From JAVBKX01 sp031553835 (GTDB lineage: Bacteria > Bacteroidota > Bacteroidia > Bacteroidales > Azobacteroidaceae), in the NCBI GenBank assembly GCA_031553835.1, contig JAVBKX010000002.1, positions 1-49,651 of the forward strand: 49,651 nt of DNA, in the 5' to 3' direction. The position numbers and the translations under genes are program-made. The notes beneath the pieces are model-generated. The model was not told the origin of the DNA. It searched no databases and saw only the letters and a list, made by a program, of their open reading frames with translations. Numbering within the stretch: the first letter of the stretch is position 1; each line of letters opens with the position of its first letter. This document shows, piece after piece, positions 25,327 to 33,339 of this stretch.

Positions 25327-26408
25327 CTCATTTCAATGTCTTGGTTAATTGCAAAGTCAAATTTTTCAAAATCATATTGGTAGGCTTTTAACTCATCGCT
25401 GGGCATTCGACGTAAAGTAAAAGAAACTGTTTTACTTTGCATATCATTATATTGTACACTTTCCAACACTTCTTTTAAAGCAATCAATGCATCTTTATTG
25501 TGAGTAGTGGCAAAAACCTGAATATTCATAGTTTTTGCAGCCTCTAATATCGCTATCCAAAGATTGGGTATTGCGGTATAATGTAATCCATTATCCACTT
25601 CATCAATGAGAATAACTCCATTTTTAGAATCATACATGGCAACAATAATAGCCATCAATCGACGAATACCGTCCCCTAACATATTGACAGGTATTAATCT
25701 ATCCAATCCGATATCCACTTTTATAATAGAATCGACAATTGCAATGCTTTGAATTTTAGGCTCTATTTTAGATAAAATTTTTACAATATTCTTCTCCTGT
25801 TTATTGTTTATAATATTTGCAAGTCGTATAACAGTATTTCGAAATGCTACTTGCGAATTCATATAAATGGCATTCAATTGTTCTGTATAAGGTTTTGTTA
25901 TTTCAATGACACCTGCTACTGATGATTCGATATTCCTGTCTTTTGAAGAATCAATATAATCATTAATATGCAAATTGGTCAAATACTGTTCTTGACCTAA
26001 GGCAAACTGAAAAGACAAACCGGAGTACGTTTTTTCCTTTAAATTGGTTAAATCCGACTGAGTTGATTTACTAATATTAATTTGTATTTCATTTGATGGA
26101 ATAAGCGATACCTGCAAATCTCGCGACACCTGTAAATCAAATGTTGAAAATAAATGTATTGGCGTTTCGGAATCCATATTATAGAAATTGAGTAACAAAT
26201 CTTCCGATTTAAGACTGTCATATCCTCTCATTTGATTTATCCGAATATTGAAAGATGGATCTGAAAATCCGGACAATAGAAAAATTGCATCCAACACCGT
26301 AGATTTTCCACAATTATTCTTGCCCAAAAACAAGTTGATTTGTCCTGCATTGTTCAATTGCAGGTTTCTTATTCCTCTAAAATGTTCTATGGTAATGTCT
26401 TTAAACAT
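25323..26408 (-). CDS. AAA/ABC-type ATPase (AAA_15/AAA_21, OLD-like), candidate defence protein
   Basis: The 361-residue protein begins MFKDITIEHFRGIRNLQL, the typical opening strand of SMC/RecF/OLD-like ATPases. Walker A is GKNNCGKST (29-37), a signature-like GDGIRR lies at 245-250, Walker B is VILIDE (265-270), and the switch histidine is in ATTHN (His303). The middle (about 60-230) is beta-rich and then helical, as in AAA_15/AAA_21 proteins. It ends without a fused TOPRIM domain; the TOPRIM-like partner is the next gene, overlapping by four bases. The pair resembles a split OLD nuclease or PARIS-like defence module. Sampled lines show about 27-28% GC against 48-53% in neighbours, suggesting acquisition by transfer. 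Confidence 0.8.
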   Translation of the reverse strand: MFKDITIEHFRGIRNLQLNNAGQINLFLGKNNCGKSTVLDAIFLLSGFSDPSFNIRINQMRGYDSLKSEDLLLNFYNMDSETPIHLFSTFDLQVSRDLQVSLIPSNEIQINISKSTQSDLTNLKEKTYSGLSFQFALGQEQYLTNLHINDYIDSSKDRNIESSVAGVIEITKPYTEQLNAIYMNSQVAFRNTVIRLANIINNKQEKNIVKILSKIEPKIQSIAIVDSIIKVDIGLDRLIPVNMLGDGIRRLMAIIVAMYDSKNGVILIDEVDNGLHYTAIPNLWIAILEAAKTMNIQVFATTHNKDALIALKEVLESVQYNDMQSKTVSFTLRRMPSDELKAYQYDFEKFDFAINQDIEMR

Positions 26409-26437
26409 ATTTCCAATTTAATGATGTCCATGCTTCG

Positions 26438-26445
26438 CAAAACTA
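26438..26445 (-). promoter_or_regulatory. -7 promoter element of the ATPase/TOPRIM-like module
   Basis: On the minus strand TAGTTTTG fits TAnnTTTG, about 30 bases before the ATPase ATG. No good TTTG is found at the expected -33 position. This would allow expression independent of the glycosyltransferase operon upstream. Confidence 0.4.
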
Positions 26446-26481
26446 ATAAAAATCAATGATATAATAATGCAATTACGTGGT

Positions 26482-27501
26482 TTAATCAAATATCAACTGT
26501 GAAAAATGTGTTTTCCTTTGTAAATAAAATGCAATGAGCAGGCTTTTCCGATATATTTGTCCGGGTAATTTTGCCGGCACAAGATCTGCATTGCGCAATG
26601 CACGATTTTCTTTTTTGTACGCACTAAAGGCTCGTCGCGCCCTGAATATCGCCCATGCATTTTTAGGAGCGCCTTTACACAAAAAAACAAAAGCGGCCAA
26701 CCGGTCTGTAAACCAACGCACACACATGGCACGCCTATATTCTTTTTCGGGCATGTTTTTATACAATAAAACCAGGTTGTTTCTGAAATTCAAAAAAGTT
26801 TTATGTGGATGTTCCATTGCCAATGTCGCACCACCGACATGATAAACCACCGACGAAGGCAGGCAAATAATGGAATATCCCTGAGTGCGCAACCGCCAAC
26901 ACAAATCAATTTCTTCCTGATGAGCAAAAAAAAACGGATCAAAACCGCCTGTTTTTCTGAAAGCCTGATTGCGGACAAACAAACAGGCGCCACTGGCCCA
27001 CAATACTTCTTGCGCCGTATCATATTGATGTTCATCCTGTTCCAAGACATTAAAAATTCTTCCCCGACAAAACGGATAGCCATATCGATCGATAAATCCG
27101 CCGCAAGCTCCTGCATATTCAAACTGTTGCCGATGATGGAAAGATAGCACTTTCGGTTGCAACGCTACTGTTTCCGGATGTAAATCTAAATGATCGATCG
27201 CTGTTGAGAGCCAGCCTTCCGTCACTTCCACATCTGAATTGAGCAATACAATATATTCGTGATCCAGTTGTTCCAAGGCTTTATTGTATCCGGCGGCAAA
27301 ACCATAATTTTGTTTCAATTCTATGCATTGCAGTTGGGGATAATACAGTTGCAAAAAACGAATGGAATCGTCTGTGGAACCATTGTCAGCAACAACAATA
27401 TCTGCCAACCGGGCAGGAGTATGCAATAGCAGGCCAGGTAAAAACCGCTCCAACAAAGCCTTTCCATTCCAGTTTAATATGACAACTGCTGTTTTCTTCA
27501 C
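26482..27501 (-). CDS. GT2-family glycosyltransferase
   Basis: The 339-residue protein begins KTAVVILNWNGKALLERFLPG. It contains the GT-A nucleotide-sugar pattern VVADNGSTDDSI and the metal-site analogue LLNSDVEV, as in rhamnosyl- and related GT2 transferases. GGFDPFFFAHQEEIDLCWR matches the catalytic-base region of this subgroup. It is cytosolic or peripheral, with a basic C-terminus. Its start overlaps the stop of the acyltransferase gene by four bases. A role in lipopolysaccharide or surface glycan synthesis is inferred from the acyltransferase neighbour; donor and acceptor are unknown. Confidence 0.88.
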   Translation of the reverse strand: MKKTAVVILNWNGKALLERFLPGLLLHTPARLADIVVADNGSTDDSIRFLQLYYPQLQCIELKQNYGFAAGYNKALEQLDHEYIVLLNSDVEVTEGWLSTAIDHLDLHPETVALQPKVLSFHHRQQFEYAGACGGFIDRYGYPFCRGRIFNVLEQDEHQYDTAQEVLWASGACLFVRNQAFRKTGGFDPFFFAHQEEIDLCWRLRTQGYSIICLPSSVVYHVGGATLAMEHPHKTFLNFRNNLVLLYKNMPEKEYRRAMCVRWFTDRLAAFVFLCKGAPKNAWAIFRARRAFSAYKKENRALRNADLVPAKLPGQIYRKSLLIAFYLQRKTHFSQLIFD

Positions 27502-28388
27502 GCCTCGTCCGATTTTTTATGTTTCCATCGATTATGTGTCCACAACCAATATACAGGATTTCTCAAAATGGTTTGTTCCATAGCCCGGATATATTGCTCG
27601 GTGATTTCAAATTCGGCAGTCATTTCAGGATGTCCGGTAATTAATTTGATTTCACCTTCATAATATCCTCTTTTGGTCTGAACAACGTCTAAATAACAAA
27701 CAACAAATCCGGTTTGTTTGGCAATGCGCTCTACTCCGGTCAATACAGGCGTTTCCTGATTGAGGAAGGTGGTCCAATAATGGATTCCATTGCGCGAAGG
27801 TTTTTGATCGGACATAAATCCGAGCAACATCTGCTTGTTTTCCCGTTTCATCCGGACGATAGTCCTGAGCGTATCATTTTTTGCAATTCCGATGGAATGA
27901 AAACGTTTGCGCAAATTCAGGAAAAATGCATCCATCGTTTTGTCTTTCAACGGACGGTAAATTTGTCCTATATTCATCCGGTCGGCCGGCATCCACAGCA
28001 TAATGGAAGTTACCCATTCCCAATTACCATAATGTCCCAGCATCAGAATGCAAGAACGATTGTCTCCCATCCACTGTTGTAGCTGATCATTGTTGCGGAA
28101 CTTCATCCGTCGTTTCATTTCCGCATCTGAAATATGGAGCATCTTGATGGTTTCAAAAAAATAATCGCAAAAATGTTGATAAAATTGTTTTTCTTTCCGA
28201 ATAATTTCTTTGTGTGTATTATGAGGGAAAGCATTTTCAAGATTTTTCCGGGTAATCTGTCTGCGGTATCGTACCAGGTAATACACTACATAATACAGAA
28301 TATCCGAAAAAACAAACAATACGTTGAGCGGCAGGATGGCATGCAGCCAACACAACGAGTAAACCAACCCATATTTCAGCTTTTTCAT
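27498..28388 (-). CDS. Lipid A acyltransferase, LpxL/HtrB family
   Basis: The 296-residue inner-membrane protein has an N-terminal hydrophobic stretch (about 8-38) and the catalytic HX4E motif in GHYGNWEW (His119, Glu124). Other family blocks are NIGQIYRPLKDKTMD and GFMSDQKPSRNG. Members transfer a secondary acyl chain to the lipid A precursor. Most Bacteroidales lipid A is penta-acylated, which fits a single acyltransferase, but the chain added cannot be read here. It overlaps mtaB by four bases upstream and the glycosyltransferase by four bases downstream. Confidence 0.88.
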   Translation of the reverse strand: MKKLKYGLVYSLCWLHAILPLNVLFVFSDILYYVVYYLVRYRRQITRKNLENAFPHNTHKEIIRKEKQFYQHFCDYFFETIKMLHISDAEMKRRMKFRNNDQLQQWMGDNRSCILMLGHYGNWEWVTSIMLWMPADRMNIGQIYRPLKDKTMDAFFLNLRKRFHSIGIAKNDTLRTIVRMKRENKQMLLGFMSDQKPSRNGIHYWTTFLNQETPVLTGVERIAKQTGFVVCYLDVVQTKRGYYEGEIKLITGHPEMTAEFEITEQYIRAMEQTILRNPVYWLWTHNRWKHKKSDEA

Positions 28389-29695
28389 ATTTGTATTAAT
28401 AATGCAGATTGATCAAAATTGAATGTTCCCAACTCAACCATCATGGGTCGATTTATCCATTCCAGGTTATAATCGGCTTCCACCCGGATATAATTTTCGG
28501 TAAAACCGTGCATTTTATTGTCTTTCCGGGCGTGCTCGAATAATACTTTTTTTTCTTTTCCTTGTTGGGAAGCATAAAATGCTTTTCGTTTTTCTTCCGA
28601 TAATACCAACAACTGCTGGCTTCTGAGCTGCTTGGTCCTGGGATCTACCACATGGTCTATTTTCAGCGCCTGCGTGCCCTCCCGTTCCGAATAAGTGAAA
28701 ACATGCAACTGGGAAAAAGGCAATGAGCTAAGGAATTGCCGGGCTTCTTCAAAATAGGCATCGGTTTCTCCCCTGACTCCGACAATGACATCGATTCCAA
28801 TAAAAGCATCGGGCATTAATTGCTTGATTGTATTGATTTTGGATGCAAACAAAGCGGTATCATATTTCCGTTTCATTAATTTTAATACGGCATCCGATCC
28901 AGCTTGCAAGGGAATATGAAAATGGGGAGCAAAACGGTTGGAATTCGCTACAAATTCCAGTATTTCATCCGTTAATAAGTTCGGTTCAATGGAAGATATC
29001 CGGAATCGTTCTATATTTTGTACTTTATCCAATGCTTTGACTAAGTCAAAAAATGTTTCTCCTGTTGTTTTTCCGAAATCACCGACATTCACACCGGTCA
29101 GTACTATTTCTTTCGCTTCCTCGGCGGCGGCTTTTTCCGCCAGGTCAACCAATTCACGAATGGAACCGTTGCGACTTCTTCCCCTGGCAAACGGGATGGT
29201 ACAATATGAACAATAATAATCGCATCCGTCTTGTACTTTCAGGAAATGACGGGTACGATCGCCTTTGGAGCAAGACGGTATAAATGTTTGAATATCTTTT
29301 AGCGCAGAAACATGAACTTTGTCTTCATCGCTTGCCTCTTGTTGAAGATATTTGGCAATATCCATTTTCTGATTAGCTCCTAATACTAAATCCACTCCCT
29401 CGATATGAGCGACATCTTCGGGTTTTAATTGAGCATAGCATCCGGTAACGACAACAAAGGCTCCGGGATGTTGTTGTACTACCCGGCGAATCATCTGGCG
29501 ACATTTTTTATCTGCCAATTCTGTGACCGAGCAGGTATTAATCACACATATATCCGCTTGTTCTCCGGGAAGCGCTTTTCGTACACCTTGCGCTGCAAGT
29601 TGTTTACCGATAGTAGAAGTTTCTGCAAAATTCAACTTGCATCCTAACGTAAAATAAGCTGCTTTTTTATTCTCAAAAAATACGGTATCAATCAT
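28385..29695 (-). CDS. mtaB: tRNA t6A37 methylthiotransferase MtaB
   Basis: MtaB converts N6-threonylcarbamoyladenosine at position 37 of ANN-decoding tRNAs to the 2-methylthio form. The 436-residue protein has the N-terminal methylthiotransferase domain with cluster cysteines Cys19, Cys55 and Cys86. The radical-SAM motif CDYYCSYC (Cys158, Cys162, Cys165) follows, and then a C-terminal TRAM-like region. TLGCKLNFAET at the start is typical of MtaB rather than MiaB or RimO. It is the first gene of a three-gene run with 4-base overlaps, and has its own promoter at 29714-29721. Confidence 0.92.
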   Translation of the reverse strand: MIDTVFFENKKAAYFTLGCKLNFAETSTIGKQLAAQGVRKALPGEQADICVINTCSVTELADKKCRQMIRRVVQQHPGAFVVVTGCYAQLKPEDVAHIEGVDLVLGANQKMDIAKYLQQEASDEDKVHVSALKDIQTFIPSCSKGDRTRHFLKVQDGCDYYCSYCTIPFARGRSRNGSIRELVDLAEKAAAEEAKEIVLTGVNVGDFGKTTGETFFDLVKALDKVQNIERFRISSIEPNLLTDEILEFVANSNRFAPHFHIPLQAGSDAVLKLMKRKYDTALFASKINTIKQLMPDAFIGIDVIVGVRGETDAYFEEARQFLSSLPFSQLHVFTYSEREGTQALKIDHVVDPRTKQLRSQQLLVLSEEKRKAFYASQQGKEKKVLFEHARKDNKMHGFTENYIRVEADYNLEWINRPMMVELGTFNFDQSALLIQI

Positions 29696-29713
29696 TCTTT
29701 TTCAAAACAGCGA

Positions 29714-29721
29714 CAAATTTA
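29714..29721 (-). promoter_or_regulatory. -7 promoter element of mtaB
   Basis: TAAATTTG on the minus strand matches TAnnTTTG. The start would lie near 29707, about 12 bases before the mtaB ATG, giving a very short leader. It is back to back with the CPBP promoter 12 bases away. Confidence 0.55.
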
Positions 29722-29733
29722 CGAAAAAAACAC

Positions 29734-29741
29734 TAAGTTTG
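29734..29741 (+). promoter_or_regulatory. -7 promoter element of the CPBP protease gene
   Basis: TAAGTTTG matches TAnnTTTG, with the predicted start near 29748, about 17 bases before the ATG. It is divergent from the mtaB promoter, so each -33 region overlaps the other's core. Confidence 0.5.
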
Positions 29742-29764
29742 CAGCACTTTTAATATAGAGTCAC

Positions 29765-30700
29765 ATGACACAGGGATCAGGATTATATACTAACACTTCA
29801 TTTATTTTTCAATTTTTCATACTGCTTGGTTTATGTATGGCAGGATTAATTTTTTCCCAACTCTTGTTTATCAGTTTCACTTTTCTTCAACAAGGGTTTT
29901 CTCCTGAAAAAGTAATGAAAGTGATCGAGGCATTGAACAGTAATGGAGATACATTGCGGACTTTTCAATTTTTCTATGCCACACTTACCTTTTTGTTGCC
30001 GGCTGTGCTGGCGGCAAAGTTTTTTGGGGGAAATGAAAAAGAATACTTGTACATTGAGACTCCGGTATCATTGAAAACTATTATCCTGGCGATTGCCGGT
30101 ATTATTGTTGTAATTCCTTTCATCAATGCGTTGGCCTGGCTGAATACTCAAATCCACTTGCCGGAAAGTATGAGTGGCATTGAAACTTTCTTGAAAACAA
30201 CAGAAGAGGGAGCAAAACAGACCATGGAGTTGATGCTTTATACCAATAAACCTTCGGCCTTACTGATGAACATATTAATCATTGCCGTATTGGCTGCCAT
30301 CAGTGAAGAATTTTTGTTTCGTGGTGTATTACAAAATATTTTCGGAAAAATTATTCCAAATCCGCATGTTGTGATTTGGGTCGTTGCGTTCATCTTCAGC
30401 GCCGTTCATTTTCAATTTTACGGATTTATCCCCCGCATGTTGTTAGGCGCTTATTTAGGATATTTATTACACTACAGCAAATGCATCTGGGTACCGGTTA
30501 TTGCTCATTTTGTTCAAAATCTGATCGGAGTAATTCCTTACTACAAGGCTAATTCCGAGACCATTGCCGAATTAGACGCAATCGGCACGGGCGCTAACTG
30601 GTGGATTGCTATAGTATCGTTTTGTTTATGGTTAGTTTTGTTTGTCGGTTTCAGAAAAAGCTGCAAGATGCCTGTTAATCCAACTTCATCTCCCCGGTAA
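29765..30700 (+). CDS. CPBP-family intramembrane metalloprotease
   Basis: The 311-residue protein has about eight membrane helices. The family's three motifs are visible: SEEFLFRG (EExxxR type, about 179-186), a second with HFQFYGF (about 217-223), and HFVQN in the last helices. Related enzymes cleave prenylated CAAX proteins in eukaryotes or act on bacteriocins and envelope proteins in bacteria. No substrate can be inferred. Its last 26 bases overlap, tail to tail, the end of the first DUF4251 gene. Confidence 0.85.
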   Translation: MTQGSGLYTNTSFIFQFFILLGLCMAGLIFSQLLFISFTFLQQGFSPEKVMKVIEALNSNGDTLRTFQFFYATLTFLLPAVLAAKFFGGNEKEYLYIETPVSLKTIILAIAGIIVVIPFINALAWLNTQIHLPESMSGIETFLKTTEEGAKQTMELMLYTNKPSALLMNILIIAVLAAISEEFLFRGVLQNIFGKIIPNPHVVIWVVAFIFSAVHFQFYGFIPRMLLGAYLGYLLHYSKCIWVPVIAHFVQNLIGVIPYYKANSETIAELDAIGTGANWWIAIVSFCLWLVLFVGFRKSCKMPVNPTSSPR

Positions 30701-31151
30701 AACTGATCGGATCGCGCTCATAAGAATTGACCTGGACATTGCTGTTCCCATTATTATAAATGTTAAAAACAATCTCATAATGATAATTCCGGTCATTTAC
30801 TTTGAACCGGATGTTCCAGTTATCTTTTTTTTCCTCTACAGTGTATTCTTTCATCGGTTCGGCAAACTGAATACCACCATCTCCACCATAAGGCGCCGAA
30901 TGAGCCACGCCATAAAAAGGCAAATAAACAATCGCCGAATCATTCCTGATTTTCAGATCATATCCATACGTTAAATGGATCGTACGCCCGCGCATCGGTT
31001 GCGCAGTATTCACTTCTACCGTAAAATTTTTGGCTTGTATTTTTTCTCTTATTTCCTGAGCTGTTTTCAAGGCCTCCGGACTTGGAGTTTTGGAAGAAGA
31101 GCAAGCTACAAGTAATGCTAAAATACTGAATGACAACAGAAAATTTTTCAT
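30675..31151 (-). CDS. DUF4251 lipoprotein (first of a tandem pair)
   Basis: From ATG 31151 the product has 158 residues; a TTG two codons earlier is less likely. A lipoprotein signal ends at Cys17 (LLVACSSS). The body has the DUF4251 pattern: a helical AQEIREKIQAKNFTVEV, then LTYGYDLKIRNDSAIVYLPF, YGVAHSAPYGGDGGIQF, and the final VNSYERDPISFTGEM. The family is restricted mostly to Bacteroidota and has no known function. It is a paralogue of the next gene upstream. Its 3' end overlaps the CPBP gene in antisense. Confidence 0.85.
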   Translation of the reverse strand: MKNFLLSFSILALLVACSSSKTPSPEALKTAQEIREKIQAKNFTVEVNTAQPMRGRTIHLTYGYDLKIRNDSAIVYLPFYGVAHSAPYGGDGGIQFAEPMKEYTVEEKKDNWNIRFKVNDRNYHYEIVFNIYNNGNSNVQVNSYERDPISFTGEMKLD

Positions 31152-31207
31152 GACCAATTTATGTTATTGTAATACATATATAACCTTTTCAAGGATCATT
31201 TGGTTCA

Positions 31208-31711
31208 TTATTTTTGCGGGTCGTCGAGATTCATTATTCCCGAAAACGAAATAGGTTCCCGGTCAAGTGAATTTACCTGAACAATGCTATTAGCATTTTC
31301 TGCAATAGAGATGGTAAATGAATAACGGTATTGCATATAATCGGTTTTGAAATTCACAATCCAGCCGCCTTTTTTCCAATCAACACGATAGTCTTTTACC
31401 GGAGCCTTCAACTGAATACCTGCATCCTGACCTCCAAAAGGAGCAGTATGCACAGCACCGAAATACGGCAGGTGGGAGAAAACCGAATCATTCCGGATTG
31501 TCACTGTATAATCGACACCCAGCCTATTGAGGTCGGCATTACGAGCTTGCAGAATGCCTGTCACGTCTATGGTAAAATGATTAGCCTCTATCCGTTCTCT
31601 CGTTTTTTGGGCTTTTTCCAGCGCTTTTTGTTCCGCATTTTTAGAAGAGACACAGGCGCCCATTACCAATAATACACTTAACGTCAACAATAAAGCAGCA
31701 TTTTTTTTCAT
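31208..31711 (-). CDS. DUF4251 lipoprotein (second of a tandem pair)
   Basis: The 167-residue protein has a lipoprotein signal with Cys20 (LLVMGACVSS). It shares the family blocks with its neighbour: LGVDYTVTIRNDSVFSHLPY, FGAVHTAPFGGQDAGIQL and VNSLDREPISFSGIM. The two genes thus arose by tandem duplication. It lies 21 bases downstream of lptB on the same strand and may be co-transcribed with it. The periplasmic or surface role is unknown. Confidence 0.85.
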   Translation of the reverse strand: MKKNAALLLTLSVLLVMGACVSSKNAEQKALEKAQKTRERIEANHFTIDVTGILQARNADLNRLGVDYTVTIRNDSVFSHLPYFGAVHTAPFGGQDAGIQLKAPVKDYRVDWKKGGWIVNFKTDYMQYRYSFTISIAENANSIVQVNSLDREPISFSGIMNLDDPQK

Positions 31712-31732
31712 AACATAATTATTTTTGAGGGA

Positions 31733-32476
31733 TTAAAGCACTTTTTTTCTCAATTCAAAATCACGTCCCAAATATTTTTCCCGCACCACTGTGTTTTCAG
31801 CCAATTCTTCGGCTGTTCCCTGAAATAATACTTTGCCTTCAAAGAGCAAATAAGCCCGGTCGGTAATACTCAGGGTTTCATGTACATTATGGTCGGTAAT
31901 CAGGATGCCAATGTTTTTATGTTTTAATGTGCCGACAATTTGTTGAATATCCTGTACGGCAATGGGGTCAACTCCGGCAAACGGTTCGTCGAGCATAATG
32001 AACTTAGGATCAATCGCAAGACAGCGGGCAATTTCGGCACGGCGCCGTTCGCCTCCCGACAAGCGGTCACCCTGGTTTTTCCTTACCCGCTCTAAGCCAA
32101 ATTCGGCAATCAGGCTTTCCAATTTTTCTTTTTGATATTCTTTGGGCTTGCTGGTCATTTCCAATACGGAACGGATATTATCTTCCACTGTCATTTTCCG
32201 GAAAATGGATGCTTCCTGAGCCAAATAGCCAATTCCATTTTGCGCCCGTTTATATACAGGAAATTTTGTTATTTCCTTATCATTCAGGAATATTCTTCCT
32301 TCATTGGGAGTTACCAAACCAACGGTCATGTAAAACGTAGTGGTTTTGCCGGCGCCATTCGGTCCCAACAACCCGACAATTTCACCTTGTTTTACATCGA
32401 TCGACACATGATTGACAACTGTACGGTTACGGTACCTCTTTACTAAATCTTCTGTGCGAAGAATCATTCGTTCCAT
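31733..32476 (-). CDS. lptB: LPS export ABC transporter ATP-binding protein
   Basis: LptB powers LptFG to extract lipopolysaccharide from the inner membrane and push it over the Lpt bridge. The 247-residue ATPase has Walker A GPNGAGKTT (38-46), a Q-loop in YLAQEASIFRKMT, signature LSGGERRR, Walker B FIMLDEPFAGVDP and the switch histidine in LITDHNVHETL. LAQEASIFRK and DEPFAGVDP are hallmark LptB strings. With lptE elsewhere in this window it supplies part of the LPS export pathway. The transcript probably starts at the promoter at 32546-32553, divergent from mlaE. Confidence 0.93.
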   Translation of the reverse strand: MERMILRTEDLVKRYRNRTVVNHVSIDVKQGEIVGLLGPNGAGKTTTFYMTVGLVTPNEGRIFLNDKEITKFPVYKRAQNGIGYLAQEASIFRKMTVEDNIRSVLEMTSKPKEYQKEKLESLIAEFGLERVRKNQGDRLSGGERRRAEIARCLAIDPKFIMLDEPFAGVDPIAVQDIQQIVGTLKHKNIGILITDHNVHETLSITDRAYLLFEGKVLFQGTAEELAENTVVREKYLGRDFELRKKVL

Positions 32477-32481
32477 ACAAA

Positions 32482-32509
32482 GTTACAAGTTACAAGTTAC
32501 GAGTTACAA
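32482..32509. repeat. Heptamer array (GTTACAA)n in the lptB leader
   Basis: Four head-to-tail heptamers run from 32482 to 32509: GTTACAA, GTTACAA, GTTACGA, GTTACAA. They lie between the lptB start codon and its promoter, so they are transcribed as the 5' leader. A possible partner GTGTAACTC follows near 32521. Confidence 0.7.
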
Positions 32510-32545
32510 GCGTTTAATAAGTGTAACTCCTCACCGAATTTATCA

Positions 32546-32553
32546 CAAAAGTA
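32546..32553 (-). promoter_or_regulatory. -7 promoter element of lptB
   Basis: TACTTTTG on the minus strand matches TAnnTTTG. Transcription would begin near 32539 and include the heptamer array in a leader of about 60 bases. Confidence 0.55.
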
Positions 32554-32565
32554 GTAAAAAAAGAT

Positions 32566-32573
32566 TACATTTG
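32566..32573 (+). promoter_or_regulatory. -7 promoter element of mlaE-mlaF
   Basis: TACATTTG matches TAnnTTTG and lies only 14 bases before the mlaE ATG. The mRNA would have a leader of about 8 bases, or be effectively leaderless. It is 12 bases from the divergent lptB element. Confidence 0.55.
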
Positions 32574-32587
32574 CAGGTTGTTTGTAA

Positions 32588-33337
32588 ATGAGCACCATGA
32601 GAGGACTACATGTATTTGGCGAATATACGATGCTAATGTTACGGACTTTTACGATTCCGGAACGTTGGAGCGAGTATTTTAAACAAACTTTCAGAGAAAT
32701 ATTCAAGCTGGGAGTTGATTCTATCGGGATAGTGATTTTTATTTCTATCTTCATCGGGGCTGTACTTACCATTCAAATTTCATTGAATATCAATTCGCCA
32801 TTGATTCCGGTATTTACCGTGGGTTTTGTGACACGCGAAACGATCTTGTTGGAATTTTCTTCCACCATCATGTGCTTGATCCTGGCCGGAAAAGTGGGAT
32901 CTAATATCGCTTCCGAAATTGGAACGATGCGCGTAACAGAGCAAATTGATGCATTGGAAATTATGGGCGTCAATTCAGCCAACTTCCTTATTTTACCGAA
33001 AATCACAGGTCTGATGGTTTTCATTCCTGCGCTGGCTATTTTCAGTATGTTTTTTGGCATATTGGGAGGTTATGTAATTGGATTCGCCTCCAATATTATG
33101 ACTACCGAAACGTACGAAATCGGATTACTTTATTGGTTCAATCCTTTCAATGTCTGGTATTCGATTATTAAATCGATTGTGTTTGCATTTATTATTGCAT
33201 CGACCGCTTCTTTCTTTGGATATAATGTAAAAGGAGGAGCTTTACAGGTAGGAAAGGCAAGCACCAATTCGGTGGTAATGAGCAGTGTGCTGATTTTAGC
33301 ATTCGACCTGATTTTAACTCAATTATTGCTGACTTGA
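32588..33337 (+). CDS. mlaE: MlaE-family phospholipid transport permease
   Basis: The 249-residue permease has five to six membrane helices and the family signature EIGTMRVTEQIDALEIMGVN, the coupling region that contacts the ATPase. MlaE/MlaF move phospholipids between the inner and outer membranes to preserve outer-membrane asymmetry. The start is the ATG at 32588. The stop overlaps the mlaF frame. A substrate-binding MCE protein (MlaD) is not encoded adjacent, as the next gene after mlaF is hflX. Confidence 0.9.
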   Translation: MSTMRGLHVFGEYTMLMLRTFTIPERWSEYFKQTFREIFKLGVDSIGIVIFISIFIGAVLTIQISLNINSPLIPVFTVGFVTRETILLEFSSTIMCLILAGKVGSNIASEIGTMRVTEQIDALEIMGVNSANFLILPKITGLMVFIPALAIFSMFFGILGGYVIGFASNIMTTETYEIGLLYWFNPFNVWYSIIKSIVFAFIIASTASFFGYNVKGGALQVGKASTNSVVMSSVLILAFDLILTQLLLT

Positions 33338-33339
33338 TT

